From positions 1 through 64,000 of the forward strand of contig JAOICL010000007.1 in assembly GCA_028131545.1 (NCBI GenBank): a stretch of DNA of 64,000 nt. The letters run 5' to 3'. The notes beneath the pieces are model-generated. The model had not been told where the DNA came from. It ran no database searches and saw only the letters and a list, made by a program, of their open reading frames with translations. Source of the stretch: Vibrio sp. (GTDB lineage: Bacteria; Pseudomonadota; Gammaproteobacteria; Enterobacterales; Vibrionaceae). The position numbers were made by a program, and so were the translations under genes. The first letter of the stretch is position 1, and each line of letters begins with the position of its first letter. Below, piece by piece: positions 62,975 to 64,000 of the stretch.

Positions 62975-64000
62975 TTATGTATTATCCAGTCGTTGATTGG
63001 CTTGAATAAAGAACAATGCCCCAACACTGCACGCCACAAGTACTATCGCTAAAGGCCATAATGACGAAACCGTTAAGAAAGCCGTAATGGCACTGATCAC
63101 CGCACCGATGAAATACTGACTTGCTCCTAGTAACGAAGCTGCCGTCCCTGCATTTTTCTCAAAATACTTCATATAAGTCACGTTAGAGTTTGATAATGTG
63201 CCACCAACCGACGCCGTTAATAAAATTAACCCTGCCGCTGCTGCCCAAATGGATTCTGGGAATACCGCCGTTGCGAGTAATAACACAACTGCTCCGACTA
63301 ACTGCAAACTCAAAAATCGAATAAACAGGACGTGAGGTTCATGTTTTCTTAGAAGATAATTATTCAATCGATTTGTGAAGACAATCCCTGACACTTTAGC
63401 TAAAAATAAAGCAGAAAAAAGTTCTTCGCTGGCGCCAAAATGGACAATATACGCAAAAGGGGCATTCGTGATAAACGTCACTAAGGTCGCATAGGATAAT
63501 GCGTGAGAAAATAACAACAGCATGGCTGGCTTAACCGCCATGACACCTCGGAACGTGGCTTTAGGTAATGGTTGTGACAGCGTCACCGGTTTTGGCATCA
63601 CCTTAAACGAAATCATCGCAATAATAAACGCTAACGCCCCTATCGAAATAAATATCCACTCCCAACCCAACGTTCTCATGATTAACGTACCAATTGAGGG
63701 CGCAATAGAAGGGGCAATCATCATGATAAGCGCAATTAAAGAAAATAACTTGGCCGCTTCCTTCCCTTTTGCATGATCTCGTATTGTTGCTGGAACCCCA
63801 ACGACCGCAATACCACCACCAATAGATTGCATTAACCGCCAAAACCAAAAAGATTCTAACGTATCAACCGTTGATAGCACGACACTACACACAGCAAAAA
63901 TGAGTAGACCTAAAACAACAATCGCTCGTCGACCATATTTATCAGATAGCGGCCCACCAATAAGCTGACCTATCGCTAAACCAAAAATATACATACTGAC
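62975..64000 (-). CDS. Bcr/CflA-type drug-efflux MFS transporter (5' end outside the window)
   Basis: At least 341 residues of a twelve-helix drug/H+ antiporter of the DHA1 Bcr/CflA type. The GQLIGGPLSDKYGRRAIVVLGLLIF motif (family motif A) and the RLMQSIGGGIAVVGVPATIRDHA motif are clear. The first helix lies outside the window, so the true start is beyond base 64000; an internal ATG at 63994 is not the real start. It may export chloramphenicol, bicyclomycin or similar compounds. Confidence 0.88.
   Translation of the reverse strand, partial: VSMYIFGLAIGQLIGGPLSDKYGRRAIVVLGLLIFAVCSVVLSTVDTLESFWFWRLMQSIGGGIAVVGVPATIRDHAKGKEAAKLFSLIALIMMIAPSIAPSIGTLIMRTLGWEWIFISIGALAFIIAMISFKVMPKPVTLSQPLPKATFRGVMAVKPAMLLLFSHALSYATLVTFITNAPFAYIVHFGASEELFSALFLAKVSGIVFTNRLNNYLLRKHEPHVLFIRFLSLQLVGAVVLLLATAVFPESIWAAAAGLILLTASVGGTLSNSNVTYMKYFEKNAGTAASLLGASQYFIGAVISAITAFLTVSSLWPLAIVLVACSVGALFFIQANQRLDNT

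Overview
The window looks like a Vibrionaceae chromosome, most likely Aliivibrio or a close Vibrio relative. The DNA is AT-rich. It carries a CRP-type site in front of a chitinase, a NorR/Hmp nitric-oxide module with a sigma-54 promoter, N-acetylmuramate PTS genes, ToxR-type membrane-bound winged-helix regulators and several small families typical of vibrios (DUF3379, DUF3319, DUF333). The density of transport, chitin and paralogous accessory genes would suit a second chromosome, but that is inference. There are no rRNA genes and no intact tRNA; one tRNA-like remnant is present.

Layout. 0.3-9.4 kb: a membrane protein, ferredoxin fdxA, a SpoU-type RNA methyltransferase, a six-gene operon (GAF protein plus a complete Opp/Dpp-type ABC importer), three 24-bp tandem repeats and a glycerophosphodiesterase. 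9.4-17.3 kb: a secreted GH18 chitinase and a secreted M66-like metalloprotease that share the same three C-terminal modules, then a lipoprotein ending in twenty decapeptide repeats. 17.9-23.4 kb: an LrgAB/CidAB pair, a DUF3379 protein, and hmp plus a small membrane protein divergent from norR, with a sigma-54 promoter and NorR-type sites between them.

23.5-32.1 kb: the most unusual region, with five ToxR-like transmembrane regulators in a row. Four are close paralogs of about 422-429 residues that share a large C-terminal domain with two invariant cysteines. They seem to have spread by duplication of gene plus promoter. 32.3-36.7 kb: a 96-residue orphan gene, murP and murQ, a decayed second copy of the orphan gene, and two small unknown genes. 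36.7-42.3 kb: a Pgl-type lactonase, a YgjV-like protein, a lipoprotein and a probable operon of nitroreductase, polysaccharide deacetylase and M14 carboxypeptidase.

42.2-47.5 kb: an inserted island of about 4.5 kb flanked by a direct duplication of the 3' ends of the M14 and ThrE-like genes. It holds a tRNA remnant, a dead IS903-type element (9-bp target duplication) that itself carries a 164-bp IS66-type MITE (8-bp target duplication), an ImmA/IrrE-type metallopeptidase with a membrane partner, a decayed gene and another membrane protein. 47.3-64 kb: a ThrE-like exporter, ppiC, an orphan peptide-binding protein, an in-frame CusC::CusA chimera left by a deletion, an acyltransferase, a methylenetetrahydrofolate reductase-like protein, an arsR-acr3 arsenite module, two MFS transporters (one cut by the window end) and several unknown proteins.

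All calls come from reading the sequence and recognising families; no database search was run.
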